Positions 32,090 to 41,719 of a stretch of DNA of 64,000 bases are shown in pieces; position 1 is the first letter of the stretch; every line of letters begins with the position of its first letter. Source of the DNA: Hornefia butyriciproducens. GTDB lineage: Bacteria > Bacillota > Clostridia > Peptostreptococcales > Anaerovoracaceae. The notes beneath the pieces were generated by a model, which made no database searches, was not told where the DNA came from, and saw only the letters and a program-made list of their open reading frames with translations. The stretch lies in the NCBI RefSeq assembly GCF_009695915.1, contig NZ_VUMZ01000010.1, positions 1-64,000 on the forward strand, given 5' to 3'. The translations under genes were made by a program, and so were the position numbers.

Positions 32090-35000
32090 TTACTTCACGA
32101 CTGTAACATATACAACTGCGGTCATACCGTTCAAAGCTGTAGCATTGATTCTGCAGGTTCCCGCCTGCTTTCCCTTTATTGTACCGTCAGCCGCCACGTA
32201 TGCGATGGACGAATCCGAGGAGCTGAATCTGACGTACATATCATGATCGTAGTCCAGGAGATTGCGGCTCTTCTTGAGCTTGGTCACCTTGACCTTGATC
32301 TTGTAGCTTTCACCAACAGAGAGGTTGACGTACTTGTCCGGTACAGAGACGGATTTCGCATCTGTGTGCTTCTTGCTGTATCCGCCCGCAATCGCATGCG
32401 AGACATACGCAGAAGCAACGATAACCTTCTTGCCGTTGACAACCTTGTACGCTTTGATTCTGTACTTATACGCCGTACCCTTCTTCAGGTCTCTCTTCAC
32501 CATGCTGGTGCGGGACTTACTGTAGGTCTTGTAGTACTTCATGTCGCGTCCGCACTTCGCATAGTAAACCATGTAGCCGTCAATCTTGGTCAACTTGGTC
32601 CATTTCAGATTCTCCGTCGTCTTTGTGCGCGGCGTAGCCTTCAGAACAAGAGCAGGCTTGTAAATCTTGAACTGCACGTATCCGGAAGCCAGCTTGCTGA
32701 AGCCTTCGGTGCCGGTTACCGTCGCTTTGACGTAGTAGGTGCCCGGCATGGTCGGAGCGGCGCTGAGCTGCTTCTTGCTGCTGCTGTAATACGTGTAGAC
32801 AACGTCTCCGTATTTCGCCTCAGCGACCGGCTTCTTCGCGGTCTTTCCGTATGTCCAGTTGTCAATGGACAAATCCTTTATCCACTCATTATCATCCTTT
32901 GTGATGAGATAAGGCAGCGTAATCGTTCCGTCGCCGTCCTGATCGCCGTCATTCCACGCATAGATGGAAGGATCCTTGAGCTTCAGAACAACCTTGTATT
33001 CGCCGGCGTCGATTCCGCCTTTGTTCTCAACGACTTCGTAAAGCCCGGACTCCGGAATCTCCGCGGTCTGCAGTTTTCCGTTGTACTTGGAGGCCTGCGT
33101 GTAAGCCGGAATGTCCACAACGAGTTTCTTAATCGTGAACTTCACAGTCTTGGATTCCAGTCCCTTATAGTTGTCGGTCTCCTCGACGATCGCCTTGACG
33201 TAGTAGGCGCCCGGTTTGGTCGGAGCCTGGTCAAGCTCGTTCATATCGGTGTCATAGTACTTGTATGTGACCGTTCCGTACTTTGCAGCCGCGCTTACCT
33301 CAGCCGGATCGCCGTCGTAATCCTTGCTCTCCGCCTTCAGTTCGCCGGTCCACTCGTTGTCGGCCTGAGTGATCCGGAAGGATACCTTGTCGGATTTCAG
33401 ACCGGTGTAGTTATCGGTTCCTGCGACAGAAGCCTCCACGAAATATTTGCCCGGTCTGGTCGGAGCGCTGTCCAGCTTCTTCAGATCGCTGTCATAGTAG
33501 GTGTACTCGACATCGCCGAATTTCGCCTTTGCAGTCACTTCCGCCGGATCTCCGTCACAATCCTTGTTCGTTGCCTTGAGCTCTTCTGTCCATTCGTTCT
33601 TCGCCTGAACGATCTTGTACTCAAGCTCATGCTGCTTCGTCAGAGTTCCGTCCGCCCATGTGAAGTTGTCGGTTTCCGTCAGCTCGATGTAAACGGTATA
33701 GGTTCCAACGTTGACGTGCTCCACGTTCTTGGAGGAAACCTCGTTGTAGTACGGGCTCTTCGGAATGTCTGCCTTCTGTGCCTTGCCCGTGTATGTGAGG
33801 TCTTTCAGGGTCGGGATTTCGACCTTGGCTTTAGCAATCTTGAAGGACACTGAAGTCGAGATCTCATCGTAATTGCCGTTCCCCGGAACGACTGCCTTCA
33901 CATAATATGTTCCTGCGCCTGTTTCCTCATCGATATCGATTTCATTGGTGCAGGCTTTGTTTGTGTAGTAGTGGTATTCCACCTTGCCCCATTTCGCCTC
34001 GGCGCTCGGCTCGTTCGGCGTTTTGCCGTACGCCCAGCCCTCGATGCTCAGAGCCTTTGTGAACTCGTTCTCACCCTTGGTGATCTTGAATTCTGTGGTC
34101 GCGATGCTGCCGGAAGGTACGCCGTACCAGCGGTAGTTCGCTGAATCCTTCAGCTTCAGCTTCACGGTATAGGTGCCCGCGTCTGTCACTGCTTCATAGT
34201 CGTACAGCCCGTACAGTTCGGAATCGATGTCCGGTGTCTGCGCCTTGGCGTTGTAGACCTTGGACTTCAGAGTCGGAACCTTGACGGCCTGTCTTTCGAT
34301 ATTGAACTTGACATATCCGGACTCCAGCGCTTCGTAGTTGTCCGTGCCGTCAACAAAAGCCTTCACATAATAGGTGCCTGCATTCTCCGGCTTGGAAATC
34401 TGCGTGTAGCTGTCGCTGTCCTTCTTGTAATAGTTGTATTCGCTGACTGTACCGAAGTGCGGCTTGGCGGCCGGTGTGGACGCCTCATCGCCATAGGTCC
34501 AGTCTGCCATGCTGAGAGCAGTATCCCAGCTGTTCTTCGCCTTGGTGATCTTCCAGGAGATTTCTTTGTCCCCGCTGGTTCCGTCCGCCCAGGTGAAGTT
34601 GGCAGGATCGCTCAGACGCAGAGTCACAGTATAGGTACCGACGTCTGTGCCTCCCTCGTCGCTGACGATGGTATAATCCTTGGTTGCCTTGAGTCCGGAG
34701 GTCTGCTTCTCGCCGGTGTACGCCTTGTCAGCAGCCGTCGGCAGAACAATTCCGGCCTTCTTCTCATAAACCTGGAATTTGACCTTGCCTGAGGTCAGTG
34801 CGCTGTAGCTGTCGCTTCCCTCGACATAGGCTTCAACGTAGTAGGTTCCCGGCAGCTTGCCGTCCGGCTGGCTGATGATGGAGCCGTCCTCGCTGTAGAA
34901 TCTGTACAGGACGGTTCCCCACTTCGCGCTCGCGGTCGGGTTCTGCGCGGCTTCTCCGGATCTCCAGCTCTGAATCTGCAGACCTTCAATCCAGTAGTTC

Positions 35001-37450
35001 TCCGCCTTGGTGATGGTGAACTTGATGGTTGTGGTTTCTGTATCTCCGTTGGACCAGATGTAGTTCTTCGCATCCTTCAGCGTCAGAACCACATCATAGG
35101 ATCCGCCCTCTGTTCCGCCGTCATTTGTGGTGACGGTGTATTTAGCGGTGTCCCTAATATCTGCCTTCTGCGCTTCGCCGTTGTATTCCTTGGAGGCAAC
35201 TGTCGGAACCTCGACTTCCGCCTTCGAGATGGTGAAGGATGCGGTGTCAGAAATCTCCGCGTAATTATCGTTCCCCGGAACGACTGCCTTCACATAGTAG
35301 GTTCCCGCAGCAGTCGTCTGATCGATGTCAATCTCATTGGTGCAGGCTTTGTTTGTGTAGTAGTGGTATTCCACCTTGCCCCATTTCGTCTCGGCGGTCG
35401 GCTTGTTCGGCGTTTTGCCGTATGTCCAGCCCTCGATGCTCAGAGCCTTTGTGAACTCGTTTTCACCCCTGGTGATCTTGAACTCCGTGGTCGCGATGCT
35501 GCCTTTGCCGCCGTACCAGCGATAGTTCGCAGAATCCTTCAGCTTCAGCTTCACGGTATAGGTACCCGCGTCTGTCATCGCTTCATAGTCGTACAGCCCG
35601 TACAGTTCGGAATCGATGTCCGGCGTCTGCGCCTTGGCGTCGTAGACCTTGGACTTCAGAATCGGAACCTTGACGGCCTGTCTTTCGATATTGAACTTGA
35701 CATATCCGGACTCCAGAGCCTCGTAGTTGTCCGTGCCGTTTACAAATGCCTTGACATAGTAGGTGCCGGCATTCTTCGGCCTGGAAATCTGGGTATAGCT
35801 GTTGCCGTCCTTCTCGTAATATTTATATTCACTGACTGCACCGAAATGCGGTTCTGCGGCCGGTGAAGAGGCTTTGTCGCCATAGGTCCAGTCTGCCGTG
35901 CTGAGAGCGGTATCCCAGCTGTTCTTCGCCTTGGTGATCTTCCAGGAGATCTCTTTATCCTCGCTGGTACCGTCCGCCCAGGTGAAGTTGGCAGGATCGC
36001 TCAGACGCAGAGTCACAGTATAGGTGCCGGCGTCTGTGCCGCCCTCGTCGCTGACGATGGTATAATCCTTTGTCGCCTTGAGTCCGGAGGTCTGCTTCTC
36101 ACCGGTGTACGCCTTGTCGGCTGCTGTCGGAAGAACCACGCCGGTCTTCTTGTCGTAAACCTGGAACTTGACTTTGCCAGAGGTGAGCGCCTTGAGGCTG
36201 TCGGTCGCTTCTACATATGCCTCGACATAGTAGGTTCCTGCCGCGCTGACCTCTGATTTGGCGACGGCGCTGCCGTCCTCATCGTAATACTTGTACTGGA
36301 CGGTTCCCCACTTCGCCTTGGCGGTGGGTTCCTGCGCGGTTTCACCGGCTCTCCAGCTCTGGATCTGCAAACCCTCGATCCAGTAGTTCTCTGTCCTGGT
36401 GATGGTAAATTTGACGGTGGTCGTCTTGGTGTCTCCGTTGGCCCAGACGTGATTGTTCGTATCCTTCAGCGTCAGAACCACATCATAGGATCCGCCGTCT
36501 TTTCCACCGTCATTCGTGGTGACGGCGTATTCAGCGGTATCCGCGATGTCCGCCTTCTGCGTCTCTCCGTTGTACTCCTTGGAAGCGACTGTCGGCACAG
36601 CCACCTTCTTCTTGTTGATGGTGAATTTCACGGTCTTGGGATCGGTGGATCCGTCTTCCCATGTATATCCTGATTTCAGAGTCAGGGTGATGTCATAGGT
36701 GCCGGCGTCCATGTGGACCGCATTTGCGACTGTATAGGCGTCACTGTTCGTAAGACCGGTGATCTCCGCTCCGGTGTAATCCTTTGTTACCGTTCCCGGA
36801 ACTGACACGGCGCTCTTTTTCAGGATCTTGAAGGACGCTGTCGCGGAGTCGCTCTTGTAGTTATCGGTGCCCTTTGACGTCGCCTTGACATAGTAGGTTC
36901 CCGCGGCGGTCGTGGAGGAAATCGCGACCGGAACTGTGCAGGCCGCATCCTCATAATATGTATAGGTGATCGCGCCGGACTCATACTTGGAGGATGCCGA
37001 CGGTTTGCCCGGCGTATTTCCGTATGTGAAGTCCGCCATGGTCAGTCCGCTCACGGTGTTGGTATCCTGCGTGATTGTGAAATCCTGCGTCACAGTTACC
37101 GCATCATAAGTCACCGTTCCCAGCGGGTCAGACGGGAAGTGCAGTCTCAGGGTATAGCTGCCTACATCTGTGGGCTGCTCGTCCGTAACGGTCGTGTCCC
37201 CTTTCTTAGTATAACTTATCGACGGGTCGTTCTCGTATGAGCCGGAATCCCAGCTCACCTTCTTTGCCTTCCCGCTGTAAACAAAACTGACATTAGTGCC
37301 AGATTGTCCGTTGATGCTTGCGACCGGCTGCTTCGGAGCTGTGTCCGCATATGTGGTCTGCGGCAGCATGATCGTCAGCATCGAGATTACCAGCATGACG
37401 GCCAGGATAGCAACTCCTGCCTGTTTGCCGGCTGTTTTCAACGCTTTCAT
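32090..37450 (-). CDS. Giant repeat surface protein with MBG-like domains, Fn3-like and Ig-like end
   Basis: 1786 residues from 37450 (MKALKTAGKQAG), chosen because GAGAGGAG lies seven bases before it. Signal peptide with core VAILAVMLVISMLTIML, ending TTYAD. The body is a row of about 80-100-residue beta domains that alternate between two types: AYTGEKQTSGL...GTYTVTLRL and WTYGDKASSPAAEPHFG...GTYYVKAFVNGTDNY, reminiscent of MBG/YDG-type repeats. The end has an Fn3-like segment (LKWTKLTKIDGYMVYY) and an Ig-like segment with IAYVAADGTIKGKQAGTCRI and VYVTVVK. No LPXTG. Likely an adhesin or matrix protein; partner unknown. Confidence 0.85.
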   Translation of the reverse strand: MKALKTAGKQAGVAILAVMLVISMLTIMLPQTTYADTAPKQPVASINGQSGTNVSFVYSGKAKKVSWDSGSYENDPSISYTKKGDTTVTDEQPTDVGSYTLRLHFPSDPLGTVTYDAVTVTQDFTITQDTNTVSGLTMADFTYGNTPGKPSASSKYESGAITYTYYEDAACTVPVAISSTTAAGTYYVKATSKGTDNYKSDSATASFKILKKSAVSVPGTVTKDYTGAEITGLTNSDAYTVANAVHMDAGTYDITLTLKSGYTWEDGSTDPKTVKFTINKKKVAVPTVASKEYNGETQKADIADTAEYAVTTNDGGKDGGSYDVVLTLKDTNNHVWANGDTKTTTVKFTITRTENYWIEGLQIQSWRAGETAQEPTAKAKWGTVQYKYYDEDGSAVAKSEVSAAGTYYVEAYVEATDSLKALTSGKVKFQVYDKKTGVVLPTAADKAYTGEKQTSGLKATKDYTIVSDEGGTDAGTYTVTLRLSDPANFTWADGTSEDKEISWKITKAKNSWDTALSTADWTYGDKASSPAAEPHFGAVSEYKYYEKDGNSYTQISRPKNAGTYYVKAFVNGTDNYEALESGYVKFNIERQAVKVPILKSKVYDAKAQTPDIDSELYGLYDYEAMTDAGTYTVKLKLKDSANYRWYGGKGSIATTEFKITRGENEFTKALSIEGWTYGKTPNKPTAETKWGKVEYHYYTNKACTNEIDIDQTTAAGTYYVKAVVPGNDNYAEISDTASFTISKAEVEVPTVASKEYNGEAQKADIRDTAKYTVTTNDGGTEGGSYDVVLTLKDAKNYIWSNGDTETTTIKFTITKAENYWIEGLQIQSWRSGEAAQNPTASAKWGTVLYRFYSEDGSIISQPDGKLPGTYYVEAYVEGSDSYSALTSGKVKFQVYEKKAGIVLPTAADKAYTGEKQTSGLKATKDYTIVSDEGGTDVGTYTVTLRLSDPANFTWADGTSGDKEISWKITKAKNSWDTALSMADWTYGDEASTPAAKPHFGTVSEYNYYKKDSDSYTQISKPENAGTYYVKAFVDGTDNYEALESGYVKFNIERQAVKVPTLKSKVYNAKAQTPDIDSELYGLYDYEAVTDAGTYTVKLKLKDSANYRWYGVPSGSIATTEFKITKGENEFTKALSIEGWAYGKTPNEPSAEAKWGKVEYHYYTNKACTNEIDIDEETGAGTYYVKAVVPGNGNYDEISTSVSFKIAKAKVEIPTLKDLTYTGKAQKADIPKSPYYNEVSSKNVEHVNVGTYTVYIELTETDNFTWADGTLTKQHELEYKIVQAKNEWTEELKATNKDCDGDPAEVTAKAKFGDVEYTYYDSDLKKLDSAPTRPGKYFVEASVAGTDNYTGLKSDKVSFRITQADNEWTGELKAESKDYDGDPAEVSAAAKYGTVTYKYYDTDMNELDQAPTKPGAYYVKAIVEETDNYKGLESKTVKFTIKKLVVDIPAYTQASKYNGKLQTAEIPESGLYEVVENKGGIDAGEYKVVLKLKDPSIYAWNDGDQDGDGTITLPYLITKDDNEWIKDLSIDNWTYGKTAKKPVAEAKYGDVVYTYYSSSKKQLSAAPTMPGTYYVKATVTGTEGFSKLASGYVQFKIYKPALVLKATPRTKTTENLKWTKLTKIDGYMVYYAKCGRDMKYYKTYSKSRTSMVKRDLKKGTAYKYRIKAYKVVNGKKVIVASAYVSHAIAGGYSKKHTDAKSVSVPDKYVNLSVGESYKIKVKVTKLKKSRNLLDYDHDMYVRFSSSDSSIAYVAADGTIKGKQAGTCRINATALNGMTAVVYVTVVK
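33838..36620 (-). repeat. Two tandem 1392-bp units inside the repeat protein
   Basis: The same DNA recurs with a period of 1392 bases (464 codons): GAGCCTTTGTGAACTCGTT begins at 34051 and 35443, and the block around 34969 returns at 36361. The copies differ mainly at scattered bases. Edges are approximate. Confidence 0.8.
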
Positions 37451-37775
37451 AGAATGTCTCCTCTCTTTCATGTGTGAAAACGATTAACGGGTAATAATAA
37501 CGATATATATCACAGAATCCCCGGCGCGCTGCCGGAGTTCGTTCTGTGGCTCATATTAATTCCGCAGGCTGGTGAGCTGTGAGTTCGCCGGTCTGCGACA
37601 GCCCGCATCTCCGCCCTTTTTCAACCGAATCCGCGCCCTGAACCAGAGAGCGCGGAAAAGCGGACAATTCGATAATTTTTTCTATATTGCTCGGTCATCT
37701 TTCTGTTTCCAATAGTTTCGGAACCTATGACCGAAAATTCGGTACAAAAGTCCTGCTCCCACCGGAGAACTGCGG

Positions 37776-37990
37776 AGCAGGGTTGGTTTTCCCTTTCCGC
37801 ATATCACTTCGGGATTTCTTTTCCTTGATTTTATTATTTTTTTACCCGCATGAGAATAACGAAAAATGCCATTTTCGTTGACATAATTCGTACTTGACAA
37901 AGCATATGTTTTCTGCTCACAGAGCAATTACAATGCATGGCAGAAATCCTCCCGGAGCCGCGACCTCTCCGGAAAAGCCTGATTTTTTTA
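37776..37990. promoter_or_regulatory. Conserved surface-gene upstream module, copy B
   Basis: Counterpart of 10071-10283, between the giant surface protein (minus) and the LytTR two-component genes (plus). Contains the same identical 30-base block (about 37873-37902), the shared ATGCATTGTAATTGC complement and the GGTAAAAAAATAATAAAAT run. The promoter for the surface gene is likely TTATTC, 17 bases, TAATAA on the minus strand. 37472-37775 is the rest of its leader, with a hairpin of CCTGCTCC and GGAGCAGG arms near 37750-37782. Confidence 0.7.
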
Positions 37991-37997
37991 AATCTCA

Positions 37998-38027
37998 TTG
38001 ACGAAGTCTTTTCTCATCGTTTAAGAT
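37998..38027 (+). promoter_or_regulatory. Promoter of the LytTR two-component operon
   Basis: TTGACG (37998-38003), 18 bases, TAAGAT (38022-38027); it starts right after module copy B. Confidence 0.6.
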
Positions 38028-38071
38028 AGTGATGTCGGAAATCAAATCAGGAAGATAAAGGAAGGTTTTGA

Positions 38072-38809
38072 ATGGAGGCTTTGAAGATCGCGGTGTGCGA
38101 TGACCAGGAAGAAGAACAGAAAAGGCTGAAAGAAATACTGCGGAAAATCCAGTCGCCGCCGGTCACGGCGGTATTTTTCAGCCGGGGCGAGGAGCTGCTG
38201 GAGAAATTCTCGGCGAGTACGTACGATCTGATTCTCATGGATATCTATATGGATGGCATGAGCGGAATCGACGCCGTCGCGAAAATCCGCGAGAAGGATC
38301 CCGGTGTCCCGGTTGCATTCATCACATCCAGCCTGGACTTCGCGCTGGACAGCTACCGGCTCTCCGCCATCGGCTATATCGAAAAGCCGTATGAGCCGAA
38401 GGATATCGAGAGAATCCTGAATCTCGCCCGCACGCTGAAGATCAACACGCCGTCTCTTTACGCACAGAAAAACCACGAAACCATCCGGGTGCCCTTCCGG
38501 GACATCCAGTATCTGGAGCAGCAGCGCCATCAGGTCAGCATCGTGTGCAGCGACGGACGATCTGTTCTGGTCTACGGCAAAATCGCCGACATGATGTTGC
38601 AGCTGGACGACAATCTGTTCTGCCGCACCCATAAAAGTTTCTGTGTGAATATGGACTTTATATGCTCCGTCAACCCGGAACTCAGATGCCTCGTCATGAA
38701 GGACGGCACGAACATCCCGGTCCGCAGGGAAATCTATCCGAAAGTCAGGAAACGCTATGAAAATCACCTCTTCAGCAAAGCAAGAAAAAATCCGTCTGAA
38801 CCGCAATAA
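38072..38809 (+). CDS. LytTR-family response regulator
   Basis: 245 residues. Receiver domain at 1-120: acidic pair in VCDDQ, phospho-acceptor Asp in LILMDIYMDGMSG, Thr/Ser in FITSS, Lys in YIEKPYEP. LytTR DNA-binding domain at about 140-235, with IRVPFRDIQYLEQQRHQVSI and FCRTHKSFCVNMDFI. LytTR regulators bind pairs of short direct repeats and usually control secreted or surface traits. The gene lies next to module copy B and overlaps the kinase gene by 53 bases, so both are made together. Confidence 0.93.
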   Translation: MEALKIAVCDDQEEEQKRLKEILRKIQSPPVTAVFFSRGEELLEKFSASTYDLILMDIYMDGMSGIDAVAKIREKDPGVPVAFITSSLDFALDSYRLSAIGYIEKPYEPKDIERILNLARTLKINTPSLYAQKNHETIRVPFRDIQYLEQQRHQVSIVCSDGRSVLVYGKIADMMLQLDDNLFCRTHKSFCVNMDFICSVNPELRCLVMKDGTNIPVRREIYPKVRKRYENHLFSKARKNPSEPQ

Positions 38810-40631
38810 TATCCGGACAGTCTCCGCCGCACTGCGGGCTGTTCTTCTGTTCCTGATCCTGCTAAGCATCATTCTCGCGCTCGCTCCCCAGCGGGACTTC
38901 GAGTCCTATCCGAAAAAAGAGGCAGCTGTTATCAGCTGCGTGACGGTTACGACGAACGGAAAGACAAAGGATATGCAGCTTCCGTGCACGATCCGGACAA
39001 AGAAATCCCGGACAAGGGTGACTGTAACCTTTCAGGTGCCGAAACGCGCAGAGGCGCGGGACATGCTGTATGTAAAGACCGTCTACTGCCCGCTCACGGT
39101 CTCCCTCAACGGCCGGATTCTGGCGCAGCTGGGCGATCTGAACTACTACCCGTCCTTTATGCACGACCCCGCAACAGAGGTGCGCTTCGTGGCGCTGCCG
39201 AACGACGCCGATGAGCGGACAGTCACTCTCACCTACCTCTCTCCGGAGGGCCGGGACTATGTCACGCTGCACGCCCCGATAATCGGGAAGGTCGGTCCCG
39301 TAACCTCGGTGCTGCGCCAAGACCGACAGTTTCCGTTCGCACTGGCCCTGCTGCAGATCTTCATCGGCGTCATCGTCATGATCGTCACTGCTTCCGCGCT
39401 CCGCAGGGAACCGGACATCCGCGCTGTCTTCTGGCTCGGACTCTTCTCCCTCTGTGCCGGAATCTGGGAGCTTGGCGAAAACAATCTGACCCTCCTGCTC
39501 TTCGACAAGCCTGCGTTGTTGTATATTTTGGACTTCATGGGGCTGGAATGCCTGCTGATTCCGTTCATCCGCTTCCTGCGGTGCATCCTCGACCTGACCC
39601 GGGCTCGACTCATCGTCCTTCTGGACTGTCTCGCCGTGGCCGCACCCATCGTATCTCTAACGCTGCAGCTTGCCGGAACCGTTCCTCTGTATCAGAGCAT
39701 CCGGTTTTTTCATATTTTCACCCCGCTGGTGTTCCTGTATATTCTCTTCCACAGTCTCCGGGAATACCGCAGAAAACGAGACAGCAACTCTCTCCACATC
39801 GTTTTCTCACTGCTGATTCTCTTCACCTCGGCCACACTGGAAGCGATGAACTATTATCTGCGCCTCCTCTGGCAGAATGCGCTGTTCTTTGAGGTGGGTA
39901 TGACGATATTCATCCTGTATTCCGGTTACCTCAGCGTCCGATATTTCTATCTGACCAACCGACAGAAGAAGCGGATGGAGACGGACATGCGGATGATGAC
40001 CATTGAGGCCAGGGAACAAAAGAAACATTCCCTGCTCATCATGGAGAATGAACGGAAGACACGTGCCCTGCGTCATGACATGCGCCAGAGCCTGATCGCA
40101 ATAAAGTCTCTCGCTGAACAGAACAATACGGATGAGTTGAACCGCTATATCGACTCCATCATCGACTGCATTCCCTCGGCAATCCGCACATACTGCGACA
40201 ATCCGATGATTAATGCAATTGTCTCTTATTATGCATCGGCCTGCGAACAGCAGGGGATCCGGTTCGAGACGCACCTGTCGATCAGCGCTGACGATACCCT
40301 GACTCAGATCCGGGACGTGGATCTCTGCGCTGTGTTCGGAAATCTTCTGGAAAATGCGCTGGAAGCCTGTGAACGCATGGAGGATGGCAGTCGCTTCGTC
40401 ACGCTGAACAGCATCTGTCATCTCAACACCCTCACCATCGTGATGGACAACAGCTATGACGGAAAAGCCGAACGCTCCGGCGAACTGTTCCGATCAAGCA
40501 AACGGGACAACGCCGATGTAGGAATCGGACTGTCCTCAATTCGGGGCATCGCCCGGATATACGGCGGCGACGCCCGGTTTGACACCGATGGTACGGTTTT
40601 CCGTTCCTCAGTATATATGTATCTTCAATAG
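38757..40631 (+). CDS. Membrane sensor histidine kinase, GHKL type, partner of the LytTR regulator
   Basis: 624 residues. One N-terminal membrane helix (ALRAVLLFLILLSIILAL), an outside domain of about 170 residues, then about seven hydrophobic helices from LALLQIFIGVIVMIV to FEVGMTIFILYSGYL. The cytoplasmic part has the phospho-acceptor His in ALRHDMRQSL, the N box in FGNLLENALEAC and G box in VGIGLSSIRGIARIYGG. The layout resembles 7TMR-DISM sensors joined to an AgrC-like kinase core. The ligand is unknown. The 53-base overlap with the regulator is long; a later in-frame start is possible. Confidence 0.88.
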   Translation: MKITSSAKQEKIRLNRNNIRTVSAALRAVLLFLILLSIILALAPQRDFESYPKKEAAVISCVTVTTNGKTKDMQLPCTIRTKKSRTRVTVTFQVPKRAEARDMLYVKTVYCPLTVSLNGRILAQLGDLNYYPSFMHDPATEVRFVALPNDADERTVTLTYLSPEGRDYVTLHAPIIGKVGPVTSVLRQDRQFPFALALLQIFIGVIVMIVTASALRREPDIRAVFWLGLFSLCAGIWELGENNLTLLLFDKPALLYILDFMGLECLLIPFIRFLRCILDLTRARLIVLLDCLAVAAPIVSLTLQLAGTVPLYQSIRFFHIFTPLVFLYILFHSLREYRRKRDSNSLHIVFSLLILFTSATLEAMNYYLRLLWQNALFFEVGMTIFILYSGYLSVRYFYLTNRQKKRMETDMRMMTIEAREQKKHSLLIMENERKTRALRHDMRQSLIAIKSLAEQNNTDELNRYIDSIIDCIPSAIRTYCDNPMINAIVSYYASACEQQGIRFETHLSISADDTLTQIRDVDLCAVFGNLLENALEACERMEDGSRFVTLNSICHLNTLTIVMDNSYDGKAERSGELFRSSKRDNADVGIGLSSIRGIARIYGGDARFDTDGTVFRSSVYMYLQ

Positions 40632-40668
40632 GTAACTGCGGCACCGGTTACGAATGCGATGAACCTGA

Positions 40669-40701
40669 CCCTGCGGAGCAATCCGCAGGGGTCTTTCTTT
40701 G
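40669..40701 (+). terminator. Terminator after the two-component operon
   Basis: CCCTGCGGA and TCCGCAGGG with a four-base loop, followed by GTCTTTCTTTG. Confidence 0.8.
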
Positions 40702-40757
40702 TACGAAAAAGAGCTGCCGCACAACGACAGCTCTGTAATCAGTTTCTTCAGCTGCTC

Positions 40758-41606
40758 TTATTTGCTGTAATCGAAGAATCCGCATCCGGTCTTCATTCCC
40801 AGCTTGCCCGCTGCTACCATCTGGCGGAGCAGAATGTTCGGACGGTATTTGGGATCGCCGAACTGCGTGTACAGCACTTCCATGATAGCCAGGCAGACAT
40901 CCAGACCGATCAGATCGCCCAGAGCGAGAGGTCCCATCGGGTGATTGCAGCCCAGTTTCATCGCGGTGTCAATGTCCTCCGCAGATGCGATTCCCTCATT
41001 GAGGATTCCGATCGCTTCGTTGATCATCGGAATCAGAATTCTGTTGACAACGAATCCCGGCGCTTCCTTAACCTGGACCGGAGTCTTGCCTAGAGCCTCA
41101 GACAGCTCTGTAACTGTCTTGTTGGTCTCTTCGGAGGTCAGCAGCCCGTTGATGATCTCTACCAGCTTCATAGCCGGAACAGGATTGAAGAAGTGCATTC
41201 CGACAACCTTGTCCGGTTTGCTTGTGGACATTGCGATATCGGTGATTGACAGCGAGGAAGTGTTGGACGCAATGATGCATTCAGGCTTGGTCAGCTCGTC
41301 AACCTCTTTCAGCAGAGCCTTTTTCGCTTCCATGTTCTCCGTAGAAGCCTCGATTACCAAGTCTGCGTCAGCGATGATGCTCAGTTCTGTGGAACCGCTG
41401 ATTCTGCCGAGAGCCGCAGCTTTATCCTCCTCAGAAATCTTTTCCTTTTTAACCAGCTTGGACAGGTTCTTCTCAACCTTGGCCATACCCTTGTCAATGG
41501 ATTCCTGATGTCTGGCTCTCATTACCACTTCATATCCGTTCTGAGCCAGTACCTGTACGATTCCGGCACCCATGGTGCCCGTTCCTAATACACCAATTTT
41601 TTTCAT
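40758..41606 (-). CDS. hbd: 3-hydroxybutyryl-CoA dehydrogenase
   Basis: 282 residues, usual length. Rossmann start [17 protein letters not shown]; the catalytic His in [31 protein letters not shown] opens the helical dimer domain; GCGFFDYSK ends it. It reduces acetoacetyl-CoA to 3-hydroxybutyryl-CoA in the butyrate pathway. It is a single gene here, away from crotonase or thiolase genes, but its promoter has a Rex-like operator, linking it with the CoA-transferase at 14420. Confidence 0.95.
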   Translation of the reverse strand: MKKIGVLGTGTMGAGIVQVLAQNGYEVVMRARHQESIDKGMAKVEKNLSKLVKKEKISEEDKAAALGRISGSTELSIIADADLVIEASTENMEAKKALLKEVDELTKPECIIASNTSSLSITDIAMSTSKPDKVVGMHFFNPVPAMKLVEIINGLLTSEETNKTVTELSEALGKTPVQVKEAPGFVVNRILIPMINEAIGILNEGIASAEDIDTAMKLGCNHPMGPLALGDLIGLDVCLAIMEVLYTQFGDPKYRPNILLRQMVAAGKLGMKTGCGFFDYSK

Positions 41607-41657
41607 TTCAGAAAACCTCCTATATTTGTGTTAATCACACATATTTACTGGGCGAAT

Positions 41658-41675
41658 CTGTTAAAAAATTAACTT
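41658..41675 (-). promoter_or_regulatory. Rex-like operator at hbd
   Basis: CTGTTAAAAAATTAACTT keeps the TGTTAA-N4-TTAAC core of the Rex site but misses three outer bases. It lies about 15 bases downstream of the -10 box. Confidence 0.45.
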
Positions 41676-41689
41676 TTTGTCGCAATTAA

Positions 41690-41717
41690 ATTATAACACA
41701 TTCCAAACTAAAGTAAA
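41690..41717 (-). promoter_or_regulatory. Promoter of hbd
   Basis: Minus strand TTTACT (41712-41717), 16 bases, TATAAT (41690-41695). Confidence 0.6.
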
Positions 41718-41719
41718 CC

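Noticed and set aside
32243-33853. 536-residue plus-strand open frame inside the giant surface gene
   Set aside because: Antisense shadow of the repeat domains; the minus-strand frame has a signal peptide, ribosome site and conserved modules.
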